Source: Psychrobacter sp. NZS113 (GTDB taxonomy: Bacteria; Pseudomonadota; Gammaproteobacteria; Pseudomonadales; Moraxellaceae). From it: DNA of 64,000 nt. The notes under the pieces were generated by a model. The model saw only the letters and a program-made list of their open reading frames with translations, did no database searches and was not told the origin of the DNA. Of this stretch, positions 46,699-56,369 are shown one piece after another. The stretch's first letter is position 1; every line of letters begins with the position of its first letter. Both the position numbers and the translations under genes were made by a program. Location of the stretch: positions 248,001-312,000 of the forward strand of contig NZ_JADYWL010000003.1 in NCBI RefSeq assembly GCF_015864825.1, written 5' to 3'.

Positions 46699-47322
46699 TT
46701 ACTTAAACGTTGATAGCTGCTGTAACGTGGCTTTTAACAACCCTTGCGTATCTGCAAAGACATCACCGTTACTCTTAGCAGCTTTAATGGCTTGCTGAGC
46801 TTCTTTTTCTTTATAGCCCAAGCTAATCAAAGCGCCTTCTACTTCAGCGATGATATTGTCTTCGGCAGAAACCTCAGCAGGCTGAATAGCGAACTCTAAA
46901 TTGCTATTATCCACTTCAATATTTTTCAGTTTGTCTTTTAGTTCAATCAGCAAACGTTGTGCCGTTTTTTTACCGATACCTGGAATACGAGTCAAGGCTA
47001 TCTCTGAATCCTGCTCAACGTGCATTTTGAGCTCAGCTGCTGACATCGCAGACAACATAGCCAAGGCCATTTTTGCACCAACGCCATTGATTTTAATCAA
47101 CTGACGAAAGACGTCACGCTCTTTGCGATCGATAAATCCATATAGCAGCTGCGCATCTTCACGCACATGAAAATGCGTCCAAATACTCGCCTGCTCATTG
47201 AGATGTAGCTGACAAAATGAGGGCAATGGCAGCTCAATATCATAACCAACACCAGAGGTAGTCATGATACAGGCGGTTGGTGCCATTAAGTATTGCACTT
47301 GTCCGGTAATCAATCCGATCAT
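46699..47322 (-). CDS. ruvA: Holliday junction branch migration protein RuvA
   Basis: The tetrameric junction-binding partner of RuvB. It has 207 residues from the second of two tandem ATGs (MIGLITGQVQYL). Domain I is an OB fold. Domain II carries helix-hairpin-helix motifs (LIKINGVGAKMALAMLSAM and ALTRIPGIGKKTAQRLLIEL). Domain III, which contacts RuvB, is the C-terminal ALISLGYKEKEAQQAIKA region. ruvC is not linked here but lies at 63009. Confidence 0.97.
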   Translation of the reverse strand: MIGLITGQVQYLMAPTACIMTTSGVGYDIELPLPSFCQLHLNEQASIWTHFHVREDAQLLYGFIDRKERDVFRQLIKINGVGAKMALAMLSAMSAAELKMHVEQDSEIALTRIPGIGKKTAQRLLIELKDKLKNIEVDNSNLEFAIQPAEVSAEDNIIAEVEGALISLGYKEKEAQQAIKAAKSNGDVFADTQGLLKATLQQLSTFK

Positions 47323-47420
47323 CACTTACTACCTCTTATATAGGTTATTGTATAAACGACATCAGCATAAATAACATCAGCTGCCACTTCATTGTCCGCT
47401 ATTTTTTTACCAGACAAATT

Positions 47421-48458
47421 TTACTGGTAAAAATTTACCATACCTTCAAGGCTGGTTGGACGAATTTTATGCGCTTGACCTGCAGAACCGAAAGCTTCAA
47501 AACGATTGGTGCAAATATCTGACATTGCGACCATAGATGCTTTGAAGTATTTACGTGGATCAAACTCGCTCGGGTTTTCTGCAAGAAATTTACGAATAGC
47601 ACCTGTTGAGGCCAAGCGTAAATCTGTATCGATATTAACCTTACGGACACCATGCTTGATCGCTTCAACGATTTGCTCAACAGGTACGCCATAAGTTTCA
47701 CCAATATTGCCGCCATTTTCATTGATGACTTTTAGCCACTCTTGCGGTACTGATGACGAACCATGCATGACCAAATGCGTGTTAGGAATACGGGCATGAA
47801 TCTCTTTTACGCGTTCAATAGACAGGATGTCGCCTGTCGGTGGACGCGTGAATTTATACGCACCGTGGCTCGTACCGATAGCAATAGCTAGCGCATCGAC
47901 ATTGGTGTCTTTAACAAACTGCTCAGCTTCGTCAGCACTGGTCAATAGTTGCTCATGATCCAATACACCTTCTGCACCAGAACCATCTTCTTCGCCTGCC
48001 ATACCAGTCTCAAGACTACCCAAGCAACCGATCTCGCCTTCTACAGAAACACCGCAAGCGTGGGCCATTTTGACAACTTCACGAGTCACGCTAGCATTAT
48101 AATCATAATCCATTGGCGTCTTACCATCTTCGCCAAGTGAGCCGTCCATCATCACTGATGAAAAGCCAAGCTGGATTGAACGTTGGCAAATCGCTGGTGA
48201 CATGCCATGATCTTGATGCATAACGACTGGAATATGTGGCCATTCTTCGATAGCAGCAATAATCAAGTGACGCAAAAATGCTGACCCTGCATAACTACGT
48301 GCGCCAGCGCTAGCTTGGACAATAACAGGTGAGTCACAGGCATCTGCAGCCATCATAATTGCACGCATCTGCTCTAGGTTATTGACGTTGAAGGCAGGAA
48401 CACCATAGCTGTGTTCAGCGGCATGATCTAGAAGTTGACGTAAAGATATTAAGGCCAT
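47421..48458 (-). CDS. fba: class II fructose-bisphosphate aldolase
   Basis: It interconverts fructose-1,6-bisphosphate with dihydroxyacetone phosphate and glyceraldehyde-3-phosphate. It has 345 residues and is of the Calvin-cycle-like subtype ([11 protein letters not shown] near residue 48). The zinc and catalytic motifs are MHQDHG (about 80-85), VEGEIGCLG, and [10 protein letters not shown]; the phosphate-binding [18 protein letters not shown] follows. pgk lies 1.1 kb upstream on the same strand, separated by a lipoprotein gene and a terminator. Confidence 0.97.
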   Translation of the reverse strand: MALISLRQLLDHAAEHSYGVPAFNVNNLEQMRAIMMAADACDSPVIVQASAGARSYAGSAFLRHLIIAAIEEWPHIPVVMHQDHGMSPAICQRSIQLGFSSVMMDGSLGEDGKTPMDYDYNASVTREVVKMAHACGVSVEGEIGCLGSLETGMAGEEDGSGAEGVLDHEQLLTSADEAEQFVKDTNVDALAIAIGTSHGAYKFTRPPTGDILSIERVKEIHARIPNTHLVMHGSSSVPQEWLKVINENGGNIGETYGVPVEQIVEAIKHGVRKVNIDTDLRLASTGAIRKFLAENPSEFDPRKYFKASMVAMSDICTNRFEAFGSAGQAHKIRPTSLEGMVNFYQ

Positions 48459-48916
48459 AAAACGCTCTCTGATTGAGTTTTGAATAGTATTTTAAAAAAT
48501 AGCTCTTGAAATGACGGCTTTTAAAGCCATTAGCAAAAAACTTTGCTTGATAACAGTAATAGCACTGTCAATCAGCATAATAGTGAATCATTTCAGGACA
48601 ATGAATACGCGATGATTATAACAAAAATTGCTCTGTCTTCGTAGTCGTTGCCTGACTATTTGTTTATATGTTTACTCTATGCTTCGTTTTGGCTCATTCT
48701 GTAAATAATCAGCTAATAAGTTAGTTCATATAAAGCTTCAAATTAAAAATAAGAAACGCAAAAAGCCTTGGCAATCACCAAGGCTTTTCTAATATATCAT
48801 GAGGCTTATAATACAGAAATCTATGTTCGTTACTAACCTATTAATTTATTCTATCAATCAATAGCAGGTCAATAAATCAGTAATGAAGTGACTTATTACT
48901 TAGCTTACTACTTAAC
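48459..48916. other. 458-bp gap upstream of fba
   Basis: It holds the terminator of the lipoprotein gene (48761-48788) and, between that and fba, about 300 bp of AT-rich DNA that presumably contains the fba promoter. No gene or clear promoter pair was found. Confidence 0.5.
48761..48788. terminator. rho-independent terminator downstream of the lipoprotein gene
   Basis: AAAAGCCTTGG and CCAAGGCTTTT form an 11-bp perfect stem with a 6-base loop; the stem's own A/T ends give a U-run on the minus strand. Confidence 0.85.
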
Positions 48917-49282
48917 TTAGTACTGTTGCTCAGCGTCAACAGCGATATCGTCCGCACCTTCAGCAACAGCAGTAGCGCCTTCAGATACCGCAGAAGCAGT
49001 ACCTTCAACGACAGTGCTAGTACCTTCAGCGATAGCATCACCAGTGTTTTGCAATGCATCTGTAGCAGCAGCACCAGCAGTTTCTGCGCCTTCGGCAACT
49101 TCAGTACCAGCGTCTTGAGCAGCCGCTTCAGCGTCAGCAGCAGTCGCTTCAGTTTCAGCAGAGATGTCGTCAGCAGCAGACTCAGTAGTCGCTTCAGCGT
49201 TTTCTTCTGTCTGTTGGCTACATGCAGTAACTGCAAAAGTACCAGCAAGTACGCTAGCAAGTAACAAATGACGTTTTAACAT
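48917..49282 (-). CDS. small Ala/Glu-rich lipoprotein
   Basis: A 121-residue predicted lipoprotein of unknown function. The start is the ATG at 49282, with GAGAGG six bases upstream; a longer frame begins 25 codons earlier but would bury the signal. The signal peptide MLKRHLLLASVLAGTFAVTAC ends in a lipobox with the acylated Cys21 (VTAC). Ser at +2 suggests outer-membrane sorting. The mature part is almost only Ala, Glu, Thr, Asp, Gly and Val, in loosely repeated units such as EGTASAVSEGATAVAEG, which would form amphipathic helices. The frames on the other strand over this gene are shadows of its biased composition. Confidence 0.85.
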   Translation of the reverse strand: MLKRHLLLASVLAGTFAVTACSQQTEENAEATTESAADDISAETEATAADAEAAAQDAGTEVAEGAETAGAAATDALQNTGDAIAEGTSTVVEGTASAVSEGATAVAEGADDIAVDAEQQY

Positions 49283-49538
49283 AATAAACCTCTCGTAAAT
49301 AAAACATGTCAAAATACATGGTGGCACTATTTTATAGAGTGCAAATAACACATGCAATAATAATTTTCAGTATAGATACAAATAATAATGACTTAATAAT
49401 CAATGACTATTGCTTATAATTGGTCTGAAGACAGACTAAAAAAGCACTAGCCATCACATTATGTCGATAGCCTACCTTAGATGCTTAACATTAGTTGTAC
49501 GTCTAATGTTACTAAACGGCTCGGTAGCATAGACTTAA

Positions 49539-50741
49539 TTAAGCATCAATTTGCAGCGCTGCAACTGCCGGAAGCACTTTACCTTCTACAAATTCTAAGA
49601 ATGCACCGCCACCCGTTGACATATAGCTGACATCATCAGCAATTTGATATTTATCGATTGCTGCCAACGTATCGCCGCCGCCAGCAATTGAAAAACCTTG
49701 GCTATCTTTAACAGCATTCGCCACTATATGCGTACCTTGGCCGAAAGCATCTACTTCAAACACACCCACTGGGCCGTTCCATAAAATAGTCTTCGCATTG
49801 ATAATCGCATCGGCAAGCTGTTTTGCGCTCTCTGGTGCGATGTCCAATATCATGTCATTGTCACCAATTGCATCGACAGACTTAATCGTCGCCGTGGCTT
49901 GTTGTAACGAGCCAGTAAAGTCAGCAAAGTCGATGTCGTTTTTATCAGCAACGACGACATACTCAGGTAGTAAAATTTCAGTTTTACTCATGATGTCACG
50001 AGCCGTATCTACTAAATCTGCTTCATACAATGACGCACCAACACTATGACCTTGAGCGGCCAAGAAAGTATTAGCAATACCGCCCCCAACAATAATCTGT
50101 GTGCATACTTCTGCCAAACTATGCAAAACTTCTAATTTTGTCGATACTTTCGATCCACCAACAATAGCCAACATAGGCTGAGCTGGCGTTTCAAGTGCTA
50201 GGCTCAGTGCATCAAGTTCAGCAGCTAACAAAGGGCCTGCGCAAACTGTTTTGCCCGCTTGACGCATGGCTTGAGTAACGCCTTCTGTTGATGCTTGCGC
50301 ACGATGTGCCGTACCAAAAGCATCCATCACAAACACATCGCATAAATCTGCGTATTTTTTTGCTAAAGTGGCATCGTTTTTCTTTTCGCCTTCATTGAAA
50401 CGCACGTTTTCTAGTAGTACGACTTCACCAGCTTTGATAGAAGCGCCTTGCGTCAAATAATCACGATTCAAGCTCACTGGCGCTGCTAATTTTTCGCTTA
50501 AATAGTCAGCAACAGGTGCTAATGAATATATTGCTTCAGGACTGCCTTCAGTCGGACGTCCTAGATGTGAGCAAACAATAACAGCTGCCCCTTTTTCTAG
50601 TGCCATTTTTATAGTAGGTAGGCTTGCTTGCAGACGAGCAGCACTCGTAACTTTACCATTTTTGATAGGTACGTTTAGATCTTCTCGGACTAACACGACT
50701 TTATCCGTTAAGTTCAGCTCACTCATACGCAAAAAATTCAT
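49539..50741 (-). CDS. pgk: phosphoglycerate kinase
   Basis: It transfers phosphate from 1,3-bisphosphoglycerate to ADP in glycolysis, or the reverse in gluconeogenesis. It has 400 residues. The N-terminal substrate-binding region is [14 protein letters not shown] with [10 protein letters not shown]; the nucleotide-binding half has [32 protein letters not shown] and [19 protein letters not shown] lies six bases before the first ATG. A 9-bp inverted repeat (TAACATTAG / CTAATGTTA, 49486-49511) follows the stop without a T-run. Confidence 0.98.
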   Translation of the reverse strand: MNFLRMSELNLTDKVVLVREDLNVPIKNGKVTSAARLQASLPTIKMALEKGAAVIVCSHLGRPTEGSPEAIYSLAPVADYLSEKLAAPVSLNRDYLTQGASIKAGEVVLLENVRFNEGEKKNDATLAKKYADLCDVFVMDAFGTAHRAQASTEGVTQAMRQAGKTVCAGPLLAAELDALSLALETPAQPMLAIVGGSKVSTKLEVLHSLAEVCTQIIVGGGIANTFLAAQGHSVGASLYEADLVDTARDIMSKTEILLPEYVVVADKNDIDFADFTGSLQQATATIKSVDAIGDNDMILDIAPESAKQLADAIINAKTILWNGPVGVFEVDAFGQGTHIVANAVKDSQGFSIAGGGDTLAAIDKYQIADDVSYMSTGGGAFLEFVEGKVLPAVAALQIDA

Positions 50742-51133
50742 TACCTGCTCCTATACATCAATCTGTTGGTTAATTTACGGTTGCTATTGCTATAACATGT
50801 GTTATTACATATTTTTTATAAAAGAGGGGCGACCAACTGTTATCTATGTTGATCTTTATTTTCTTAAACCAAGCGCTACCTTTGTGATAATTCTTTATGT
50901 TTATTATTCGATTATCAACATATCTGTTTATGCAAAAATTAACGGCCGTGTATTCTACCAGTTTTCTATCTAAAGCTCATACGGAACCTACCAAAAACTC
51001 AACCCTTATTCTTTGAACCTTGTTATTTGGCTCTTATTAAAGGCCCAGTAACATTTTGTGGTGGCACTCAACCGTCAGCGTCTCTACGATAGAATTGTAG
51101 ATAATAAAAACAACCCATCCTTAGGAGAATATA
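50742..51133. other. 392-bp divergent region, pgk to DksA-like gene
   Basis: AT-rich and without a convincing gene. A 103-codon plus-strand frame running from inside pgk through this gap is rich in Tyr, Ile and Val, without a ribosome site, and is taken as chance. No clear promoter pair was identified. Confidence 0.5.
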
Positions 51134-51463
51134 ATGAGCATCAATTTAGAGACTACCAAACAAAACCTATTAGCACTAAAAAACGAGTATGAGACTCGAA
51201 TCGATAAAATTGAAGACCATATTCAACACCCACAAGATTCTCTAAACGAGCACTGGGAAGATCAAGCCATCTCATATCGTCAAAATGACATGCGCAAGAA
51301 CCTCATGGGCGAAGCACGCCAAAGCTTAATTTATGTCGACAATGCCTTAAGCCGTATCGAAAAAGGCACATATGGCGAGTGTGAGGTATGTGGCAAGCAA
51401 ATCGAAGTACAACGCTTAGAAGCCCTACCCTACGCCACACTATGTATGGAACATGCTGAATAA
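51134..51463 (+). CDS. DksA/TraR-family zinc-finger protein
   Basis: A 109-residue protein of the DksA/TraR family, whose members bind in the RNA polymerase secondary channel. An N-terminal coiled coil spans about 5-70. The tip region is short and acidic (HWEDQAISYRQND). The zinc-finger end is CEVCGKQIEVQRLEALPYA followed by LCMEH. The fourth ligand is His instead of Cys, giving a CCCH site. It is shorter than DksA (151 residues), so it is more like YbiI or TraR-type relatives. AGGAG lies six bases before the ATG. It is convergent with thiE. Confidence 0.92.
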   Translation: MSINLETTKQNLLALKNEYETRIDKIEDHIQHPQDSLNEHWEDQAISYRQNDMRKNLMGEARQSLIYVDNALSRIEKGTYGECEVCGKQIEVQRLEALPYATLCMEHAE

Positions 51464-51491
51464 CGTTTAGGTTCTATTTTCAATAAATAGA

Positions 51492-52160
51492 CTATAGAGC
51501 AGGTTTTTCCCACTCAGAAAATGCCTGCTGCCACTGTTGGCAACGTTTAGCGATTTGCACTACTGGTAAATCCATGATATCGCCTACTACTGCGACATAT
51601 TTAATAGGTAATCCTGCTAGAGTCGAGACATTTTCAGCCGTCAGACCACCTATCACGCACATGTCTATGCCTTGCTGACAACCGGTAACAAGCTGCTCAT
51701 GTGAAACGATATCGGCATTTGGTTTGGTTGTAGAAGTAAAGACTGCGCCCATTGCAGCATAACTTGCGCCATCGCTTTTTGCTTCTTCGACTAACGCTGA
51801 CTCACAATGACAAGTGCGACCAATAATCTGGTTCGGTGCTAAATACTTTTGTGCATCACGAACACTGCCATCTTTTTGACCTAGATGTACACCGACACCA
51901 AGCTTCGCTGCCAAGTTAATATCATCATTTATAACAACGGGAACGTTATACGTATTTGCCAAATCAACTATCTGTAGCGCCTCTTCGTACAGTTGCGACT
52001 CGCCATTAGGTAACGCAAGTATCTTCTTGCGCCTGATCTGTAGTAGCGCAATTAAGCCAGTTGCTAATGCTGCTTCTAACTTTTGATAGAGAAGTGAAAA
52101 CTCATCATCATTGGTCAATAAGTATAGCTTTGGCGTTAAAAAATTTGATGACTGAATCAT
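51492..52160 (-). CDS. thiE: thiamine-phosphate synthase
   Basis: It joins the thiazole and pyrimidine phosphates into thiamine phosphate. It has 222 residues from the ATG at 52160; a GTG eight codons earlier is less likely because GGA lies at the right distance from the ATG. The TIM-barrel motifs are LLQIRRK, VVINDDINLAAKLGVGVHLGQKD, IIGRTCHCESAL, AAMGAVFTSTTKP and the phosphate loop VIGGLTAENV. No other thiamine gene is near. Confidence 0.95.
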   Translation of the reverse strand: MIQSSNFLTPKLYLLTNDDEFSLLYQKLEAALATGLIALLQIRRKKILALPNGESQLYEEALQIVDLANTYNVPVVINDDINLAAKLGVGVHLGQKDGSVRDAQKYLAPNQIIGRTCHCESALVEEAKSDGASYAAMGAVFTSTTKPNADIVSHEQLVTGCQQGIDMCVIGGLTAENVSTLAGLPIKYVAVVGDIMDLPVVQIAKRCQQWQQAFSEWEKPAL

Positions 52161-52186
52161 ATAATTTGTCCGTAATTTCCACACAA

Positions 52187-52214
52187 TAAAAAAGCTGTTA
52201 TATCACATAACAGC
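52187..52214 (-). terminator. rho-independent terminator after the PBP7-type gene
   Basis: On the minus strand GCTGTTAT and ATAACAGC form an 8-bp stem with a 5-base loop, followed by TTTTTT. It lies 27 bp past the stop of the 52242 gene and just before thiE. Confidence 0.85.
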
Positions 52215-52241
52215 CTCTTTATAAGTACCAAACCAATAAGC

Positions 52242-53303
52242 TTACACTGTGCGACGTGTCGCTAAACTGTTAAGAATATTTTTGGCATCACCCCAACGCG
52301 TGGCTGAGCTGTTCGCCCCTAAGATCACGATAATCGCTGGACGGTTATTCACGCGCGTTTCCATCACGACGCAACGACCCGCTTCATTGATAAACCCTGT
52401 TTTTGAGATACCAATTGGATAACTGCCGTCTCTAACCAAGCTACTGGTATTATTGGCTTTATAAGTGCGGTTGCCACTTGAGTAGTTTGAGACAAAGAAG
52501 TCATAGCTCTTAGTAGTAGAGAAACGGCGAATCACATCATAATTACCAGCAGCACGTACCATTTTCACAAGATCTTTTGGCGAAGCAACGTTGCGCTTAT
52601 CAAGACCAGTTGGGTCACCAAAGAAAGCGGTCGTCATGCCTAAGTCTTGAGCCTTACGGTTCATCGCACGCATAAAGGCATTATAGCCACCTGGATAGTT
52701 ACGGGCTAGACTTTTTGCAGCAGGGTTTTCTGATTTCATCAATGCCATTAATAAAATTTCAGCACGATTCATACGATCGCCAGATTTTAGGTTCGAGCTT
52801 GCACGCTTAGGACCGACGAAGTCTTCTGGATCAAGAGTAATCTCTTCACGCATATCGAGACCAGCATCAAGTACCACCATAGCCGTCATTACTTTAGTAA
52901 TACTGGCCATCGGGCGCGCAACATCGGCATCTTTTTCATAAATAGACTCACCAGTCTCAGCGTCAATGACAGCGACACTGCGAGAATCAGTACTAATAGG
53001 GATCATATCACTACTACCGAATGCACCGCGGTAGGTGGTATTGTAACTATTGTTACTACTACCAAAACTGTTAGAAGTAGTCGTGCCAGAGCCGTTATCA
53101 ATTTTTTTGATAGTAGAGCTGTTAGACTTGTACATGATGTTACGTGCTTCAGATAGACTGTCGGCACCGCCCCAACTCATGCGAGCACTAGATCCAGTAT
53201 CAGTGCTACCATTAATTGTAAGTGCAGCTTGTGCAGCACTGCCCAAACTCAATGAAATCATAGCAGCGATTAATTGCTGTTTGGTTAATGGTAGTTGCTT
53301 CAT
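52242..53303 (-). CDS. pbpG: D-alanyl-D-alanine endopeptidase (PBP7-type)
   Basis: A periplasmic low-molecular-mass penicillin-binding protein that cuts D-Ala-meso-DAP cross-links in murein. It has 353 residues from the ATG at 53303 (AGGGGG four bases upstream). A signal peptide covers about 1-24 (AAMISLSLGSAAQA). A Ser/Asn/Gly-rich linker of about 75 residues follows. The catalytic motifs are SITK in ASITKVMTAMV, SEN in MKSENPAAKSLARNYPGG, and KTG in SKTGFINEAGRC. The length exceeds E. coli PBP7 (310) because of the linker. Confidence 0.95.
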   Translation of the reverse strand: MKQLPLTKQQLIAAMISLSLGSAAQAALTINGSTDTGSSARMSWGGADSLSEARNIMYKSNSSTIKKIDNGSGTTTSNSFGSSNNSYNTTYRGAFGSSDMIPISTDSRSVAVIDAETGESIYEKDADVARPMASITKVMTAMVVLDAGLDMREEITLDPEDFVGPKRASSNLKSGDRMNRAEILLMALMKSENPAAKSLARNYPGGYNAFMRAMNRKAQDLGMTTAFFGDPTGLDKRNVASPKDLVKMVRAAGNYDVIRRFSTTKSYDFFVSNYSSGNRTYKANNTSSLVRDGSYPIGISKTGFINEAGRCVVMETRVNNRPAIIVILGANSSATRWGDAKNILNSLATRRTV

Positions 53304-53715
53304 TATGCCCCCTGCTGTCGTTATCACGTCAGTTATGCCCTGCCTGACGTCATAAACGTACGTAGCCTTTATGGATGTGTTTGTAAGTACTCATATAGAG
53401 TTTTTGTATTTTTAGTGTATCATGGTTTGCATTTAAGTTTAATCTATCAAACTGATTTAGTAGTTTATTTTGACCTAATTCAAATTTCGCTACAACCACT
53501 TTATACTATAGAAACATTGCTTCACATTTTAGAAACATAGGTTGACTGTTAACAAAGCAACCATTCATATTTTGTTATATTACGTAGCAATAACGACATA
53601 ATATGTTAGCAGTATATTGCGTTCCAAGATTAGAAAATGGCTAAGATGACTTGAAATTACTTTTCATTCAGCATCAGTTAAACCTTCATTTTGACAAAAA
53701 ATAAAGAGTATCGTT
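53304..53715. other. 412-bp divergent region, pbpG to gacA
   Basis: No convincing gene. A TTGACT at 53542-53547 could be a -35 for gacA, but the -10 17 bp further (TCATAT) is poor. The rest is AT-rich. Confidence 0.45.
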
Positions 53716-54351
53716 ATGATTAAAGTATTGGTAGTAGATGATCATGATTTGGTCAGAATGGGTATTAGCCGCATGCTATCAGACAGTATCGACATCGAAG
53801 TTGTCGGCGAAGCTGACAGTGGTGATATGGCTATTAGGTTGGCTAAACAGCTGCGTCCTGATGTGGTCTTGCTTGATGTCAACATGCCCAATATCGGTGG
53901 ACTAGAAGCAACCAAACGCTTAATTCAGCTTGATATAGGTGTCAAAATATTAGCCGTCAGTAGCATGTCCGCACAGCCTTATCCGTCGATGCTTATCAAA
54001 GCAGGTGTGAATGGTTATATTACTAAAGGCACACCTCTTGATGAGATGATAAGAGCTGTTAAGAAGATTTATCAAGGCGGACGCTATTTTAGCCAAGATG
54101 TTGCCGAACAATTGGCCGATGTGCTGTTATCAGATAATGCTAACTCACCATTTGATCTATTAAGTGACCGTGAAAAACAAGTGGCCATGATGGTGGTTAA
54201 CTGTCAAAGCCCTCAACAGATAGCTGATCAGCTATTCGTCAGTGTGAAAACCATTAACACTTATCGCTATCGTATTTACGAAAAAGTCGGTGTTGATAGT
54301 GATGTCAAATTGACTCATTTGGCCATTCGTCACGGTCTTATTCAACCATAA
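53716..54351 (+). CDS. gacA: GacA/UvrY-like response regulator
   Basis: A 211-residue LuxR/FixJ-type transcription factor. The receiver has phospho-acceptor Asp54 in VVLLDVNMPNIGG. The C-terminal HTH has LLSDREKQVAMMVVNCQSPQQIADQLFVSVKTINTYRYR-type sequence from about 148 to 205 (only the key words are quoted). The closest match is GacA/UvrY (KVLVVDDHDLVRMGISRML, VDSDVKLTHLAIRHGL). GacA is phosphorylated by the GacS kinase, not in the window, and switches on small RNAs that sequester CsrA/RsmA, encoded here at 24861. It lies 36 bp before pilS, an unusual neighbour. Confidence 0.93.
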   Translation: MIKVLVVDDHDLVRMGISRMLSDSIDIEVVGEADSGDMAIRLAKQLRPDVVLLDVNMPNIGGLEATKRLIQLDIGVKILAVSSMSAQPYPSMLIKAGVNGYITKGTPLDEMIRAVKKIYQGGRYFSQDVAEQLADVLLSDNANSPFDLLSDREKQVAMMVVNCQSPQQIADQLFVSVKTINTYRYRIYEKVGVDSDVKLTHLAIRHGLIQP

Positions 54352-54387
54352 ATCGTTTAGCCACCTCTTCTTTACTATGGTCAATTT

Positions 54388-56106
54388 ATGAAGTCTGCTA
54401 TTACTGATTATTTACATCAAGATGAAACCCTTCCGCTAATACAGTTACGCAGATTAGGGCTAATCTATAGCAGTTACCGCTTCATCGTTGGCCTATTTTC
54501 TATGTTGATGGTGTATATCACTGCTCAGACTGGCAATATCGCCTCTCTACCAAGCTTTTTGCAACAAACTGTCCTAAGTTTTTATATTTTACTGAGTCTA
54601 ATCTTGCTTGGGCTATTTTATGTAGTGCATAAAAAGATGCGACGTCAGCTGGCCTTTGGCTTGGTCTTAGACGTTACTATATTGAGCTTATTGCTTTATT
54701 CAGCTGGCGCACCTGATTTACAGCTGACCATGCTATATATGGTAGTAGTAGCAGCTAGCTTTATGCTGTTACACAGCTCACAAGCCTTAGTTATTACGCT
54801 ACTTGCTATTATTTTCGTCATTTATCAGCAATTTTTTTATGCCATTGCCAATAGTATGAACTTGGCTAATTTAGGCAATGCTTTACTAATGTCCGCCAGT
54901 TTTTTGGCAGTTGGTGGATTAAGTTGGTCGATCTCCTATCGCTTAGTACAGCTAGAAAAAGTAGCCGCGAGTCATGCTAAAGAAGTAGAACGACTGAACG
55001 TTATCAATCAAGAAGTTATCACGCAGATGGCTAATGGTGTCATCGTCATCGACAAGCAGCATGTCGTTTTAGCCAACCTTGCAGCGCATCAATTACTCAG
55101 CCTCCCCTACAATTCATCGGTACCATTGCCAAGCGCATCTGACGAGTTAGATAGTACACGACATGAGAGCTACACTGAACTATTAACCAACTTTGAGCAA
55201 CAGCTTAGCAAACAACATACGCAACTCTTGCATGCCTGTTTGTCCGTCTCAGCAGGACAATCTTGTACCTTTACTTACGACCTACCTGCAGTAGCAAATG
55301 CCTCTATATTCGGCAAACTACGCGTATATATCATTCCATTAAAGGATGGTAGCAAACTAATAATGCTAGAAGATTTACGCCGTGAGCAAGCCAGCGCTCA
55401 ACAGTTAAAGCTAGCATCTCTAGGACAGTTAACTGCCAGTATTGCCCACGAAATAAGAAATCCTTTAGCGGCTATTTCTCAAGCCAGTCAGCTGTTAATG
55501 GAAGATGTGATAGAAATTGAGGAAAGAAATGCCACAGATGAGAATATAGTGGTTGGTAACTCAAATGTCGACCTGTCCGGTAATTATGAGCTTTATAAAA
55601 TGATATTTGCGCAAACAAAACGCGTCAATCGTATTATAGAGGATGTCCTAAAACTGTCACGCCAGCAAACAGCAAGTCAGCAGTCAATCGTATTAGCTGA
55701 GTGGATGCCAACATTTTTAGAAAACTACTTCCAAGGACATGACGTTTTTTTACGAGTAAAAACGCAACCTACCATATCATTCGACACTCATCAGTTAGAG
55801 CAAGTTTTGATCAATTTAATCAATAATGGCCTACGCTATAGTAGCTATGCTCACCCTCATGCTTATGTAGAAATCGAGATTTATTGTGCCGACAACGATG
55901 TTATAATCGATGTTTTAGACGAGGGTGCTGGCGTGAGCGCCGAAATTTTAGAGCATTTATTTAATCCGTTTTTTACTACAGATCAAGCGGGAACAGGCTT
56001 GGGATTATATTTATCGCAAGCCTTTTGTGAGGCCAATCAGACTCGTTTACTTTATATACCTGAGCATAAGAAAACATGCTTTCGTTTGATAGCACCTTCT
56101 GTCTAG
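54388..56106 (+). CDS. pilS: PilS-like sensor histidine kinase
   Basis: A 572-residue membrane kinase that with PilR controls sigma-54-dependent type IV pilin transcription. Six transmembrane helices fill about 28-190 (YRFIVGLFSMLMVYITAQTG and LLMSASFLAVGGLSW). A PAS domain lies at about 205-325 (VITQMANGVIVIDKQHVVLAN). The H-box is IAHEIRNPLAAISQASQL, with a 30-residue polar insert just after it, between the dimerisation helices. The ATPase domain has N-box LINNGLRYSS, DEGAGVS and GTGLGLYLSQAF. It is longer than pseudomonad PilS (530). pilR follows after a repeat-containing gap of 263 bp. Confidence 0.93.
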   Translation: MKSAITDYLHQDETLPLIQLRRLGLIYSSYRFIVGLFSMLMVYITAQTGNIASLPSFLQQTVLSFYILLSLILLGLFYVVHKKMRRQLAFGLVLDVTILSLLLYSAGAPDLQLTMLYMVVVAASFMLLHSSQALVITLLAIIFVIYQQFFYAIANSMNLANLGNALLMSASFLAVGGLSWSISYRLVQLEKVAASHAKEVERLNVINQEVITQMANGVIVIDKQHVVLANLAAHQLLSLPYNSSVPLPSASDELDSTRHESYTELLTNFEQQLSKQHTQLLHACLSVSAGQSCTFTYDLPAVANASIFGKLRVYIIPLKDGSKLIMLEDLRREQASAQQLKLASLGQLTASIAHEIRNPLAAISQASQLLMEDVIEIEERNATDENIVVGNSNVDLSGNYELYKMIFAQTKRVNRIIEDVLKLSRQQTASQQSIVLAEWMPTFLENYFQGHDVFLRVKTQPTISFDTHQLEQVLINLINNGLRYSSYAHPHAYVEIEIYCADNDVIIDVLDEGAGVSAEILEHLFNPFFTTDQAGTGLGLYLSQAFCEANQTRLLYIPEHKKTCFRLIAPSV

Positions 56107-56235
56107 GCTAATACGTATGGCACGATGAACAAAACAACGTGAATAAAAGCGTTCTGTAAGTAGCAGTCTTATCCTGTGGCAAAATTTTTACCACTGAGTT
56201 ATGTTGATTTTAAGGTGTACTATTTTTTTAATTTT

Positions 56236-56345
56236 ATATAGTTGGTCTAAGATAATTCAAATACAAGAAAGGCGAGAGAAAGTACTACAAACAGTAGACT
56301 GAACGCTCCTGACACCGTAACTGAATTGTATAGGACAGGCTATAG
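56236..56345 (+). repeat. dispersed intergenic repeat, family A
   Basis: It begins TATATAGTTGG and ends GGACAGGCTATA, with AATACAAGAAAGGCGAGAG and AAAGTACTACAAAC in the core. It fits the 36653 and 62872 copies and ends 24 bp before the pilR start. Confidence 0.75.
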
Positions 56346-56369
56346 CTATTGAACACAATGAGATAATGT

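Noticed and set aside
48877..49264. Leu/Ser-rich frames overlapping the lipoprotein gene
   Set aside because: They result from reading the biased Ala/Glu codons in other frames; the lipoprotein has a signal peptide, lipobox and strong ribosome site.
50662..50973. 103-codon frame between pgk and the DksA-like gene
   Set aside because: It begins inside pgk on the opposite strand, has no ribosome site and low-complexity AT-driven composition.
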